Of a DNA stretch of 64,000 nt, positions 25,163 to 33,421 are shown one piece after another; within the stretch, counting starts at the first letter, position 1; each line of letters opens with the position of its first letter. The notes under the pieces were generated by a model. The model saw only the letters and a program-made list of their open reading frames with translations, was not told the DNA's origin and made no database searches. The stretch lies in NCBI RefSeq assembly GCF_030816935.1, contig NZ_JAUSYO010000001.1, forward strand, positions 3,844,001 to 3,908,000, written 5' to 3'. The stretch is from Arthrobacter sp. B3I9 (lineage in GTDB: Bacteria > Actinomycetota > Actinomycetes > Actinomycetales > Micrococcaceae). The translations under genes were made by a program, and so were the position numbers.

Positions 25163-25747
25163 ATGACTGAAATAGCCACACCCTACATCGCCGGCAAACC
25201 CGCCCTTAAGAAGTCTGCGGAAGACCTGCGGGCACAGATCCCCGGATGGGGCGCGGACCTCGACCCAGCCGACCGGCCCTCCTACCCCCGGGAGCAACCC
25301 GGAATCGAGACCGGCGCGCGCTGGGACTTCCCGGAACGCCAGCCGGAGAAATACCCCCGGGAGCGTTCCGTCGAGCACGCCTTCCTGCCCCCCGTTTTCG
25401 GCACATCGACACCGCCTGCCGGGATATCGGGGGTCATCCGGAAGTACGCCTACAAGTACAGCGAGGGCAGGGCCGCGCACTGGTTGCTGCTTGTCGCGGC
25501 CGACCGGGTGGACGCCTGGGAACACCACGTGAAGTCCTTTGCCACCCTGCACCCCGACAACCCCATCACCGAAACAGGGGTGCTCAGCGAGTTCTCCCGC
25601 CACGGTGTCCGCTCCCGGTTCGGACAAAAACGCGCCGACGTCAACCACCAGTGGATCGACCCAATTATCGTGGGCGGCCCCTGGGTGCTCGCCGGCCTGG
25701 GTGCTGTTGCAGCCGTCCGGGCGCTGCGAAAGCATCGCACAGCCTGA
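25163..25747 (+). CDS. Conserved hypothetical protein of the dehydrogenase operon
   Basis: The protein has 194 residues. It begins MTEIATPYIAGKPALKKSAEDLRAQIPGWGADLDP and is rich in Pro, Tyr and charged residues up to about 75. It then has an amphipathic middle (RKYAYKYSEGRAAHWLLLVAADRVDAWEHHV) and ends in one membrane helix (about 168-187, GGPWVLAGLGAVAAVRAL) with a basic tail. The ATG at 25163 follows GAAGGGA at the end of the previous gene. I do not recognise a characterised family. Co-transcription with two aldehyde-type dehydrogenases suggests a stress-related, membrane-attached partner. Confidence 0.75.
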   Translation: MTEIATPYIAGKPALKKSAEDLRAQIPGWGADLDPADRPSYPREQPGIETGARWDFPERQPEKYPRERSVEHAFLPPVFGTSTPPAGISGVIRKYAYKYSEGRAAHWLLLVAADRVDAWEHHVKSFATLHPDNPITETGVLSEFSRHGVRSRFGQKRADVNHQWIDPIIVGGPWVLAGLGAVAAVRALRKHRTA

Positions 25748-25780
25748 CAACCATTGTGCGACGAGGGTGGCGGACCACCA

Positions 25781-25817
25781 CGGGTGTCACCAGCAGCTCA
25801 TGTGCTGGTGACACCCG
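25781..25817. terminator. Perfect 15-bp hairpin between convergent genes
   Basis: CGGGTGTCACCAGCA (25781-25795) pairs exactly with 25803-25817 around a 7-base loop. There is no T-run, but its place between the stop of the hypothetical gene and the stop of lacI suggests a bidirectional terminator. Confidence 0.6.
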
Positions 25818-25850
25818 CACGTCATCCTTGCACGTTGCGGCATGCCCTCC

Positions 25851-26924
25851 TCAGTGCCCCTTGCGGGGTGCGGCGCGGGTGGAGCTACTGCGTACAACAA
25901 GTGTCGGCGCGATCGGCGTACGGTCTACCTCCCGCCCTTCCATTGCACCGATAAGCACTTCCATGCTCATGAGTGCCAACGCGGTGAAGTCCTGGCGGAC
26001 TGTGGTCAGGGGCGGCAGAAAATAGTCTGAACCTTCGATATCGTCAAAGCCGACGACACTGACGTCGTCCGGGACGCGGACGCCGTTTTCGGCGAATGCG
26101 CGTATGAGACCGAGGGCGGTGTGGTCGCTGGCTGTGAAGATTGCCTGCGGGACCTTGCCCTCCCGGACTAGCTGGAGGCCGGTCTCGTAGGCCCATCCGG
26201 GGCTCCAGTCGCCCTCCATGCAGAGCCCTGCCGGCAGTCCGGCGTCACGCAGCGCAGCCTCCCATCCACGCTTGCGCACCCGCCCGTCAAACCAGTCCAT
26301 AGAGCCGGCGAGGTGGGCGATGTCAGTGTGGCCGAGGTCAATGAGGTGCTGGGTGGCCAGCCTGGCTCCGAGTTCCTGGTTTTCGGAGTATGTGAAGACG
26401 TTGGGAGTCGATGACGCTCCGGCCGCTATCATCTCCACTGGGACGCGGCATGAGGCATTCCACACAGCTGATGCCATGTCCACCAAGGGTGCGACGACGA
26501 TGATTCCCCCTACGCCGGTATCGTCCAGGGTATCGAGGGCGGCCTGCACGGACTCTTCATAGGGTTGCTCGACACTGATGACCGTGGTGGCGTAGCCCTT
26601 CTTCCGCGCAACGTTTTCCAGGGCCATGAGCGTCCCCACCGGGCCGAATCGCGGAGAGCCGTCAGAGAGTAGGCCGATGGACGTCGACCGGTTGGTGACC
26701 AGCGCGGTCGCTGCCCGGTTCCGGCGGTACCCGATGTCCTTAATGACCTGCAAGACGCGTTGCCGGGTTGCCGCGCTGACATCCGGTGCGTCATTGAGTA
26801 CCCGTGAGACCGTGCCGAAGGAAACGCCGGCAATCTGTGCCACATCGTTAATGGTCGGCTTCCTCCGCAATGTGGCGTCCGAAGGCCTCGCATTCGCCCC
26901 CCGTGGAACCGCTATGCCTTTCAC
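25851..26924 (-). CDS. LacI-family transcriptional repressor
   Basis: The 357-residue protein has the LacI helix-turn-helix and hinge (PTINDVAQIAGVSFGTVSRV, then RQRVLQVIKDIGYRRNRAATAL) and a periplasmic-binding-type effector domain (IGLLSDGSP..., FTASDHTALGLIRAF, VSVVGFDDIEGSDYFLPPLT). I chose the GTG at 26924, preceded by AGGAGAG at 5 bases, over the ATG at 26981, which has no such site. It is divergent from the sugar operon starting near 27.07 kb. Two operators of the kind bound by this family overlap that operon's promoter. The inducer is probably the imported sugar or its keto product. Confidence 0.9.
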   Translation of the reverse strand: MKGIAVPRGANARPSDATLRRKPTINDVAQIAGVSFGTVSRVLNDAPDVSAATRQRVLQVIKDIGYRRNRAATALVTNRSTSIGLLSDGSPRFGPVGTLMALENVARKKGYATTVISVEQPYEESVQAALDTLDDTGVGGIIVVAPLVDMASAVWNASCRVPVEMIAAGASSTPNVFTYSENQELGARLATQHLIDLGHTDIAHLAGSMDWFDGRVRKRGWEAALRDAGLPAGLCMEGDWSPGWAYETGLQLVREGKVPQAIFTASDHTALGLIRAFAENGVRVPDDVSVVGFDDIEGSDYFLPPLTTVRQDFTALALMSMEVLIGAMEGREVDRTPIAPTLVVRSSSTRAAPRKGH

Positions 26925-27033
26925 GCTCTCTCCTGTCGTGCACCGCCCGGACCCAGCCGATGTGGGTCCTGTGCTTACCAATCTTACGACCGTGCGACTT
27001 TCCCGGGTCCTGACGGATCGGCTGCAGTGATGT

Positions 27034-27085
27034 TTGACACGTCGTTCCGTAAACGTTTACGATTTCGGAAGCGTAAACGTTCACG
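27034..27085 (+). promoter_or_regulatory. Promoter with two LacI-type operators
   Basis: TTGACA (27034-27039) and TACGAT (27058-27063) are separated by 18 bases. A perfect 14-bp palindrome, CGTAAACGTTTACG (27048-27061), covers the spacer and -10. A second copy with one mismatch, CGTAAACGTTCACG (27072-27085), sits at the expected transcription start. Centres are 24 bp apart. Repressor bound at either would block the polymerase. The same sites may also control the divergent lacI gene. Confidence 0.85.
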
Positions 27086-27137
27086 GTCTTTCAGGAACGG
27101 CTACGCAGCAGTGAAATTCAACGAGGAAGGAGCGCAA

Positions 27138-27620
27138 ATGGCCGACACCATCGTCGACGCACTCGCGCTCGATCCCACCGCTGGGCCTCGGGATATCGAC
27201 CAGGCCCAGTGGAGAAATCTAGAAGTGTTCCTGACAGATGCCGCACGCGATGATCTCGCCGGGGCTGTCCGAACCTTCGTCTCCGCCGGCTCCTCGGCTG
27301 TCGCGGGCATCTTCCTTGGCAATCTCCTGTGGGCGAGCCTGGTCATCACCGTCGACGACTCAGGCGCGGCCGCAACGGTGTCCACCATTGACGGCCCGGC
27401 TGCCCAAACTGCCGGCGACATGACAAAAGCAGCAGGCGAGGCTGTGAAGTGGGTTCAAGCCCACCATGGGCCATGTTCGCTGGGCTTCTTTGTCGACAAA
27501 GTACACGCAGAAGCGCTCCTTGGGGCTTCAGATAAGGCCGGTGCTATCCGCACAGCCTCCGCCGCGGGAGGGCTCGTCCTGTCGCCTGTTCCGGCGGCAC
27601 TGGCCACAGCCCTCGCCTGA
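27138..27620 (+). CDS. Unknown protein, first gene of the LacI-controlled operon
   Basis: The 160-residue protein begins MADTIVDALALDPTAGPRDIDQ. The ATG at 27138 has GAGGAAGGAG upstream; an in-frame ATG at 27027 would place the operators inside the coding region and is rejected. There is no signal peptide or membrane helix. The chain contains a helical segment (WRNLEVFLTDAARDDLAGAV), a Gly/Ala-rich middle with a predicted beta-hairpin (ASLVITVDDSGAAATVSTID), and HHGPCSLGFFVDKVHAEALL. I recognise no family. Its position ahead of the binding protein implies a role in use or sensing of the sugar. Confidence 0.75.
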   Translation: MADTIVDALALDPTAGPRDIDQAQWRNLEVFLTDAARDDLAGAVRTFVSAGSSAVAGIFLGNLLWASLVITVDDSGAAATVSTIDGPAAQTAGDMTKAAGEAVKWVQAHHGPCSLGFFVDKVHAEALLGASDKAGAIRTASAAGGLVLSPVPAALATALA

Positions 27621-27668
27621 TCCATCCGAACCACCAACCCATCCATCCCCTCAAAGCACTGGAGAACA

Positions 27669-28829
27669 ATGATGATCCGCAGGCTTCCCTTTGTGGCCTT
27701 GGCCGCAGCCCTGTCACTTTCCGTCGCCTCTTGCAGCAGTTCGACAACGGGCGCGTCAAACGCTCCGGACGCCGGCGTGTCTGAAAAGGCTCAGCTCGCC
27801 CTCGACAAGATCAAGGGACAGGTCTTGAGCAAAGGCCCCAACGGCGAGACGCCCTCCCCCGCATCCGCTGCAGACCTGACGCCCGAAGAGATAGAGAAGA
27901 TCAAGGGACTCAACGCCAAAGCTGCAATCGTCATGCACTACGGCGGCAACGACTGGGCCACGGCCCAGGTCAATGGACTCAAGAGCGAATTCGAAAAGCT
28001 CGGCATCAAGGTCATCGCCACAACCGACGCGAATTTCAAGCCGGACAAGCAGGTTTCGGACATCGAGACGGTCATGACGCAGGACCCGGACGTCGTCGTC
28101 TCCATCCCCACGGACCCTGTGGCCACAGCCTCCGCATACAAGAAAGCCGCCGCCGCCGGCACGAAGCTCGTCTTCATGGACAACATCCCCCAGGGACTGA
28201 CTGCCGGCAAGGACTACGTCTCCGTTGTTTCTGCAGACAACTATGGCAACGGTGTCGTCTCCGCCCACCAGATGGCCAAAGCGCTCGGCGGTAAGGGGAA
28301 AATCGGACTTATCTTCCACCAGGCCGACTTCTTCGTGACCAAGCAGCGCTACCAGGGATTCAAGGAAACAATCACGAAGGAATACCCGGAGATCCAGATC
28401 GTCGAAGAGAAGGGCATCGCTGGGCCCGACTTCGCTGGAGACGCCCAGGCCTCTGCGAACGCCATGCTGAGCAAGTACGCCGACCTGTCCGGCATCTGGG
28501 CGGTGTGGGACGTTCCCGCAGAAGGCGTCATGGCCGCGGCGCGTGCCGCCGGCCGGCAGGATCTGAAGATTGCCACCGAGGACCTCGGCAAGAACGTCGC
28601 CATCGCCCTGGCCAAGAACGAACTCGTTGTCGGCCTCGGTGCCCAGGTTCCGTTCGACCAGGGTGTCACGGAAGCCCGGCTGGCTGCGGGAGCGCTTATC
28701 GGTAAGGAAGCGCCGGCATATGTGGCACTGAGTGCCCTCCCGGTTGACCACTCTAACGTCCTCGAGGCCTGGAAGCAGGTTTACCACGAGGACGCTCCAA
28801 AGGACATTCAAGAGTCCCTCAAGAAGTAG
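27669..28829 (+). CDS. Sugar ABC transporter substrate-binding lipoprotein
   Basis: The 386-residue protein has a lipoprotein signal (MMIRRLPFVALAAALSLSV then ASC) and a type-I periplasmic-binding fold of the ribose/rhamnose class: KAAIVMHYGGNDWATAQVNG, VVSIPTDPVATASAYKKAA, KIGLIFHQADFFVTKQRY, GIWAVWDVPAEGVMAA. It delivers the sugar to the Rbs-type transporter encoded next. The second ATG (27672) is better spaced from GGAG. A stable hairpin follows the stop. Confidence 0.92.
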   Translation: MMIRRLPFVALAAALSLSVASCSSSTTGASNAPDAGVSEKAQLALDKIKGQVLSKGPNGETPSPASAADLTPEEIEKIKGLNAKAAIVMHYGGNDWATAQVNGLKSEFEKLGIKVIATTDANFKPDKQVSDIETVMTQDPDVVVSIPTDPVATASAYKKAAAAGTKLVFMDNIPQGLTAGKDYVSVVSADNYGNGVVSAHQMAKALGGKGKIGLIFHQADFFVTKQRYQGFKETITKEYPEIQIVEEKGIAGPDFAGDAQASANAMLSKYADLSGIWAVWDVPAEGVMAAARAAGRQDLKIATEDLGKNVAIALAKNELVVGLGAQVPFDQGVTEARLAAGALIGKEAPAYVALSALPVDHSNVLEAWKQVYHEDAPKDIQESLKK

Positions 28830-28840
28830 CCAGACCCGAC

Positions 28841-28864
28841 GGTGCGGGGGGCTACCCCCGCACC
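28841..28864 (+). other. Intercistronic stem-loop after the binding-protein gene
   Basis: GGTGCGGGGG pairs perfectly with CCCCCGCACC around GCTA. There is no T-run, and the ATPase gene starts 18 bases later. Such hairpins often protect the upstream mRNA so that the binding protein is made in excess; partial termination is the other option. Confidence 0.7.
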
Positions 28865-28881
28865 GCGCCGAAAGGGCAACA

Positions 28882-30387
28882 ATGAACACCGCAGACAATG
28901 TCGTCGAGATGCGCTCGATTTCCAAGGGCTTCAACGGCGTCTCCGTGCTGAAGGATGTCGGCTTCGACGTCCGGAAGGGCGAGGTCCACGCACTCGCCGG
29001 CGGCAACGGGGCCGGTAAGTCCACGCTCATGAAGATCCTGCAGGGCGTCTACCAGGCAGACGCCGGAGAGATCCTCATCGGAGGCAAACCGGCCTCCATC
29101 AACTCGATCCAGGACGCGAAGGCCGCCGGCATCGGTATGGTTTTCCAGGAATTCAGCCTCGTACCGAGCCTCACCGTTGCCCAGAACATCTTCCTCGCAG
29201 CTGAACCGCTCGGGAAGGGCGGGTTCATTGATGACCGCGCAGCAGTAAGGCGCGCCAAGGAAGTCTTCTCCGAAATGGAGGTCGACGTCGACCCCCGTGC
29301 GGAGGTCTCCCGTCTTGGCACCGCATACTGGCAGCTGACCGAGATCGCCAAAGCCCTTGCACAGAACGCCACAGTGCTGATCATGGATGAGCCGACCGCC
29401 AGTTTGGCCCGGCACGAGTCCGAAGCGCTCTTCGATCTGATCGACCGTCTCAAGCAGCGGCGCATCTCAATCATTTACATATCGCACCGCATGGACGAGG
29501 TGTACAGGCTCGCGGACCGGATCACCATCCTCCGCGACGGCCGCCACCTCCTCACCGAGCCGCTTACCAATGTCACCCCCGAGCAGATTGTAGAGGGGAT
29601 CGTCGGCAAGAAAATCGAGGGCCAGCTTTCCTACCGCGCCCGTCATGTGGCTCCCGACGGGGAACCGCTCCTGGAGGTGCGCGGGCTGAACGCCGGAGAC
29701 CGGGTCCGGAACGTTTCCTTCGCACTCCGGCCCGGCGAGATCCTGGGACTGGCGGGACTGATGGGCAGCGGACGAACTGAACTTGCCCGGGCACTCTTCG
29801 GCATTGACAAAGTGGACAGCGGCGAAATCCTCCTCCGGGGCAAAAAGGTCAATCTCACTTCACCACAGCAGGCCATCACTGCGGGCGTCGCCCTGGTCCC
29901 GGAGGACCGCAGGGCCCAAGGTCTCGTCCTGGAGCACTCCGTCCAAGACAACCTGCTGCTGCCGTTGCTCGGGCAGATTCAGCGGGGACCGCTTCTGGAT
30001 GGAACCAAGGGCAAGCAGTTGTCCTCATCACTGATTAAGAGGTTCGCCGTCAAGGTCGCACACCCCCACCGACCGGTGCGCCTGCTCTCGGGCGGCAACC
30101 AGCAGAAGGTTGTCATCGCCAAGTGGCTGGGCACCGACCCGGACATCCTGATTCTGGACGAGCCAACCGCCGGTGTTGACATCGGCACCAAAAGCGAAAT
30201 TTTGGACATGATCCGTGAGTTGGCCAGTGCCGGCAAAGCCGTCATCGTCATCTCCTCCGAGTACCCCGAACTACTCGCGGTCAGCGACCGCGTCCTCGTC
30301 CTCAGGGACGGCTCCATCATCCGCGACATCCCCCGCAGCGAAATTGCTGACGAGGAATATCTCCAACTTGCAGTCCAGGGAGTCTGA
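28882..30387 (+). CDS. Sugar ABC transporter ATP-binding protein (RbsA type)
   Basis: The 501-residue protein has two fused ATPase domains. The first has a Walker A changed to GGNGAGKST (the family has Glu at the second position), an unusual signature region (GTAYWQLTEIAKAL in place of LSxGxxQ), and Walker B LIMDEPTA. The second has the degenerate Walker A usual for the family (GLMGSGRTEL), a normal LLSGGNQQKV and LILDEPTAGVD. The ATG at 28882 follows GAAAGGG. It pairs with the permease 4 bases downstream. Confidence 0.92.
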   Translation: MNTADNVVEMRSISKGFNGVSVLKDVGFDVRKGEVHALAGGNGAGKSTLMKILQGVYQADAGEILIGGKPASINSIQDAKAAGIGMVFQEFSLVPSLTVAQNIFLAAEPLGKGGFIDDRAAVRRAKEVFSEMEVDVDPRAEVSRLGTAYWQLTEIAKALAQNATVLIMDEPTASLARHESEALFDLIDRLKQRRISIIYISHRMDEVYRLADRITILRDGRHLLTEPLTNVTPEQIVEGIVGKKIEGQLSYRARHVAPDGEPLLEVRGLNAGDRVRNVSFALRPGEILGLAGLMGSGRTELARALFGIDKVDSGEILLRGKKVNLTSPQQAITAGVALVPEDRRAQGLVLEHSVQDNLLLPLLGQIQRGPLLDGTKGKQLSSSLIKRFAVKVAHPHRPVRLLSGGNQQKVVIAKWLGTDPDILILDEPTAGVDIGTKSEILDMIRELASAGKAVIVISSEYPELLAVSDRVLVLRDGSIIRDIPRSEIADEEYLQLAVQGV

Positions 30388-30390
30388 ACA

Positions 30391-31377
30391 GTGAGCAAGG
30401 CAAACACCATCGCGCCCCGGGACACCGTGGCACCCCGTAATTTCGGCACCATCCTGAAAGAACTCGACTGGCGCCGCTATGTCATCTATATCGGCTTCGT
30501 CGTCGTCTTCCTTTTCTTCGCCGTCCTCCTGCGTGACCAGGGCTTCCTCTCGCCGAACAACCTGCTGAACATCTTCCGGCAGACGGCCACCATCACCGTC
30601 ATCGCAGTAGGCATGACCTATGTGATCGCCTGCGCGGAGATCGACCTGAGCGTCGGATCCGTCGCTGGCCTCTCCAGTGTCTGCACGGCCATGGCACTCT
30701 CCCAATGGGGCCTGATCCCCGGCATCCTTGCCGGCCTCGCCGTCGGGCTCGTGGTCGGATCGATCAACGGTGCCCTGGTCAGCCTCCTAGGCATCCCCTC
30801 CTTCCTGGTGACTCTCGGCATGCTCGGGATAGCCGTCGGCGTCGCGCAGTGGATCACCGCCTCAGCGCCGCAGCCGATTCTGAGCGATACGTTCAACATG
30901 CTGTTCGGGTCCGGCAACTTCGGCCCCGTTCCTGGCCTTGTCGTCTGGAGCGCCATCTTCGTCGCCATCGGCGCCGTCGTCCTGAACCGCACCAGGTTCG
31001 GCCGGCAGGTCCTGGCGACAGGAGGCAACCGCAACGCCGCGGAGTTCACCGGCATCAACACCAAGCGCATTAAATTCCAGGTGCTCCTCATCTCGGGCAT
31101 GGTCGCAAGCGTCGCGGGCATGCTTTACGCCGGCCGCCTCCAGTCGGGCCGGTTCCAGTGGGGCGCCGGTGACGAACTCTCCGCCATTGCCGCCGTCATC
31201 CTGGGTGGAACCAGCCTCTTCGGCGGATTCGGCTCCATCATCGGAACCCTCTTCGGGGCCTTGCTGATCGGCCTGATCAACAACGGACTGATTCTGGCCG
31301 GACTCGACAGCAGCCAGCAGCAGGTGGTCCGCGGCGCCATCATCATCCTGGCCGTCGCCCTCGCCCGGAAGAAGTAG
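30391..31377 (+). CDS. Sugar ABC transporter permease (RbsC type)
   Basis: The 328-residue protein has about nine or ten membrane helices. The RbsC motifs are present: DLSVGSVAGLSS, GALVSLLGIPSFLVTLGM and a conserved cytoplasmic loop RQVLATGGNRNAAEFTGINT. It starts with GTG and ends 5 bases before the first dehydrogenase gene, so transport and catabolic genes are transcribed together. Confidence 0.92.
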   Translation: MSKANTIAPRDTVAPRNFGTILKELDWRRYVIYIGFVVVFLFFAVLLRDQGFLSPNNLLNIFRQTATITVIAVGMTYVIACAEIDLSVGSVAGLSSVCTAMALSQWGLIPGILAGLAVGLVVGSINGALVSLLGIPSFLVTLGMLGIAVGVAQWITASAPQPILSDTFNMLFGSGNFGPVPGLVVWSAIFVAIGAVVLNRTRFGRQVLATGGNRNAAEFTGINTKRIKFQVLLISGMVASVAGMLYAGRLQSGRFQWGAGDELSAIAAVILGGTSLFGGFGSIIGTLFGALLIGLINNGLILAGLDSSQQQVVRGAIIILAVALARKK

Positions 31378-31382
31378 AACCT

Positions 31383-32537
31383 ATGACCGCCAAGCTACGT
31401 TCCGGAATCATCGGCACAGGATTTATGGGGTCCGTCCACGCGCACGCAGTGCGCGCAGCAGGGGGCGAAGTCAGTGCAGTCGCCGGAAGCAGCCAGGCTT
31501 CCGGGGAGGCGGCAGCCGTCAGCCTCGGTGCGCGGACCGCTGCCGCGTCTCCTGAGGCGCTGATCGGACGCGACGACGTGGATGTCGTTCATATCTGTAC
31601 CCCGAACGCGACCCATGCCGACCTCGCCCGCAAGGCCATCGCCGCGGGGAAAGCCGTAGTCTGCGAGAAACCCCTCGCTACCAGCGTGCAGGACGCACAG
31701 GAACTGACAGACCTCGCGGACCGTGCAGGAGTGGTTACGGCCGTACCGTTCGTCTACAGGTTCTATCCGGCAATTCGCGAAGCACGCGATCGGATTAGCC
31801 GCGGCGAGGCCGGCCACCTCTGGCTGTTGCACGGCTCGTATCTGCAGGATTGGCTAGTCGGCGCAGAAGCCACGAACTGGCGGGTCGATTCCACGCTCGG
31901 AGGAACATCGAGGGCGTTCGGTGACATCGGCGTGCACTGGTGTGACCTGATGGAATTCACTACAGGACACAGGATAACCAGGCTTGTGGCCAGGACCAGC
32001 CGGGCGTATGACCAACGCGAAAGTGGCGGACAGTTATCGTCCGTTGCGACCGAGGACGGGGCTACGCTCCTGTTCGAGACCGAAAAGGGAGCCACCGGTT
32101 CCCTGGTGGTCAGCCAGGTCAGCCCCGGCCGGAAAAACCGCCTGTGGTTCTCCTTTGATGGAACCGAAGCATCATTCAGCTTCAATCAGGAGCGGCCGGA
32201 CACCCTGCACGTGGGCCGCACAGAGTCCACTTCTAAAATCGCCGTCGGCCCGCAAACTCTTGCCACTCCGGGCGGCCGACGGTACGCGAAACTCCCTCCG
32301 GGCCATCCTCAGGGATACCAGGACTGCTTCAACGCCTTCGTCGCAGACGTGTATGCGGCTGTCCAGGGACAGGAACCCGAGGGCCTTCCCACGTTCCGGG
32401 ACGGTCTGCGGGCAGCCCTCCTGACTGACGCACTCGTCAGCTCCGCTGCGCAGCAGTCATGGGTGGACGTCCCCAGCGTTGACAATCCCCTCGAACTACT
32501 TAAGTCTTCCTCCGCAGTTGAAAGGCAAAAACAATGA
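31383..32537 (+). CDS. Gfo/Idh/MocA-family oxidoreductase (1), possible 3-keto-sugar reductase
   Basis: The 384-residue NAD(P)-dependent sugar dehydrogenase has an N-terminal Rossmann GIIGTGFMGSVHAHAV, the sugar-site Lys in CEKPLA, and the C-terminal beta-sheet domain with HWCDLMEF. In levoglucosan clusters two such enzymes occur: one oxidises C3 of the anhydrosugar, the other reduces 3-keto-glucose to glucose. The gene at 33422 resembles the first type more strongly, so this one may be the reductase. That split is inference. The stop overlaps the next ATG by 4 bases. Confidence 0.88.
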   Translation: MTAKLRSGIIGTGFMGSVHAHAVRAAGGEVSAVAGSSQASGEAAAVSLGARTAAASPEALIGRDDVDVVHICTPNATHADLARKAIAAGKAVVCEKPLATSVQDAQELTDLADRAGVVTAVPFVYRFYPAIREARDRISRGEAGHLWLLHGSYLQDWLVGAEATNWRVDSTLGGTSRAFGDIGVHWCDLMEFTTGHRITRLVARTSRAYDQRESGGQLSSVATEDGATLLFETEKGATGSLVVSQVSPGRKNRLWFSFDGTEASFSFNQERPDTLHVGRTESTSKIAVGPQTLATPGGRRYAKLPPGHPQGYQDCFNAFVADVYAAVQGQEPEGLPTFRDGLRAALLTDALVSSAAQQSWVDVPSVDNPLELLKSSSAVERQKQ

Positions 32538-33349
32538 AACTTGGTTACTGTTCCATCACCTGGGGCGGGGTCGTCGGACATCCCCAAGGCGTGACGAGCG
32601 TCAAGGACCTCTTCTACCTGACCCACGGATCCATGAAGGATGCCGTGCAGGACATAGCATCTGTCGGCTACGAAGGCGTTGAAATGTTCGACGGCAACCT
32701 TGCGGAATACGCCGACAAGCCCGAAGAGCTTAAAGAGATCCTCAGCAGTAACGGCGTCGCGTTGGCCAGCGTGTACACCGGGGCGAACTTCATTTACACG
32801 GACATCCTCCCGGACGAAATGCACCGGATCCACCGGGCCGCGGAATTGGCCGCGACCTTCGGAGCGGAACGGCTCGTAGTCGGGGGCGGAGCGCGGCGCG
32901 CGGCCGGAACGACCGAAGGCGACTACCACCGCCTGGGTCATGCGCTGGACCGGGTATCGGACATCGCAGAGAGCTTTGGCCTGTCCGCTAGCTACCACCC
33001 GCATCTGAGCACCATCGTCGAGAGCCCGGACGAGCTGGACAAGCTCATGCCGCTCACCCGAATCGGCTTCTGCCCGGACACCGCCCATCTCGCAGCCGGC
33101 GGAGCAGACCCGGCCGCAGTCATCCGGAAGTACCCCGACAGGATCCGGCATGTCCACCTCAAGGACTTCCAGCAGGACCCGTTCAACTTCCTGCCCCTTG
33201 GCGAAGGCGAACTCGATTTCCCGGACATCATCGCCGCCATCCGCGAAAGCGGATACGACAGCTGGCTCATGGTCGAGCTCGACAACTACGACGGCGACCC
33301 GAAAGCCGCTGCCGAAATCAGCAAGAAGTACCTCGAGACACTCCTCTAA
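32534..33349 (+). CDS. Sugar isomerase/epimerase-like TIM-barrel protein (1)
   Basis: The 271-residue protein is of the xylose-isomerase-like/AP-endonuclease-2 superfamily: MKLGYCSITWGG, EGVEMFDGNLAEY, FGAERLVVGGGAR, FCPDTAHLAAGGADP, RHVHLKDF, and a late metal-binding Glu in WLMVELDN. In the levoglucosan pathway two TIM-barrel proteins carry out beta-elimination and hydration of the 3-keto-anhydrosugar. A role of that kind is inferred from the company it keeps. Start overlaps the preceding stop (ATGA). Confidence 0.87.
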   Translation: MKLGYCSITWGGVVGHPQGVTSVKDLFYLTHGSMKDAVQDIASVGYEGVEMFDGNLAEYADKPEELKEILSSNGVALASVYTGANFIYTDILPDEMHRIHRAAELAATFGAERLVVGGGARRAAGTTEGDYHRLGHALDRVSDIAESFGLSASYHPHLSTIVESPDELDKLMPLTRIGFCPDTAHLAAGGADPAAVIRKYPDRIRHVHLKDFQQDPFNFLPLGEGELDFPDIIAAIRESGYDSWLMVELDNYDGDPKAAAEISKKYLETLL

Positions 33350-33421
33350 CCGATTTTTTGACCGCAAGGGAAAGCCACAGCCGGCACTTCCCGCCTTTTT
33401 TCTGAAGGGAACCTGATTCAC

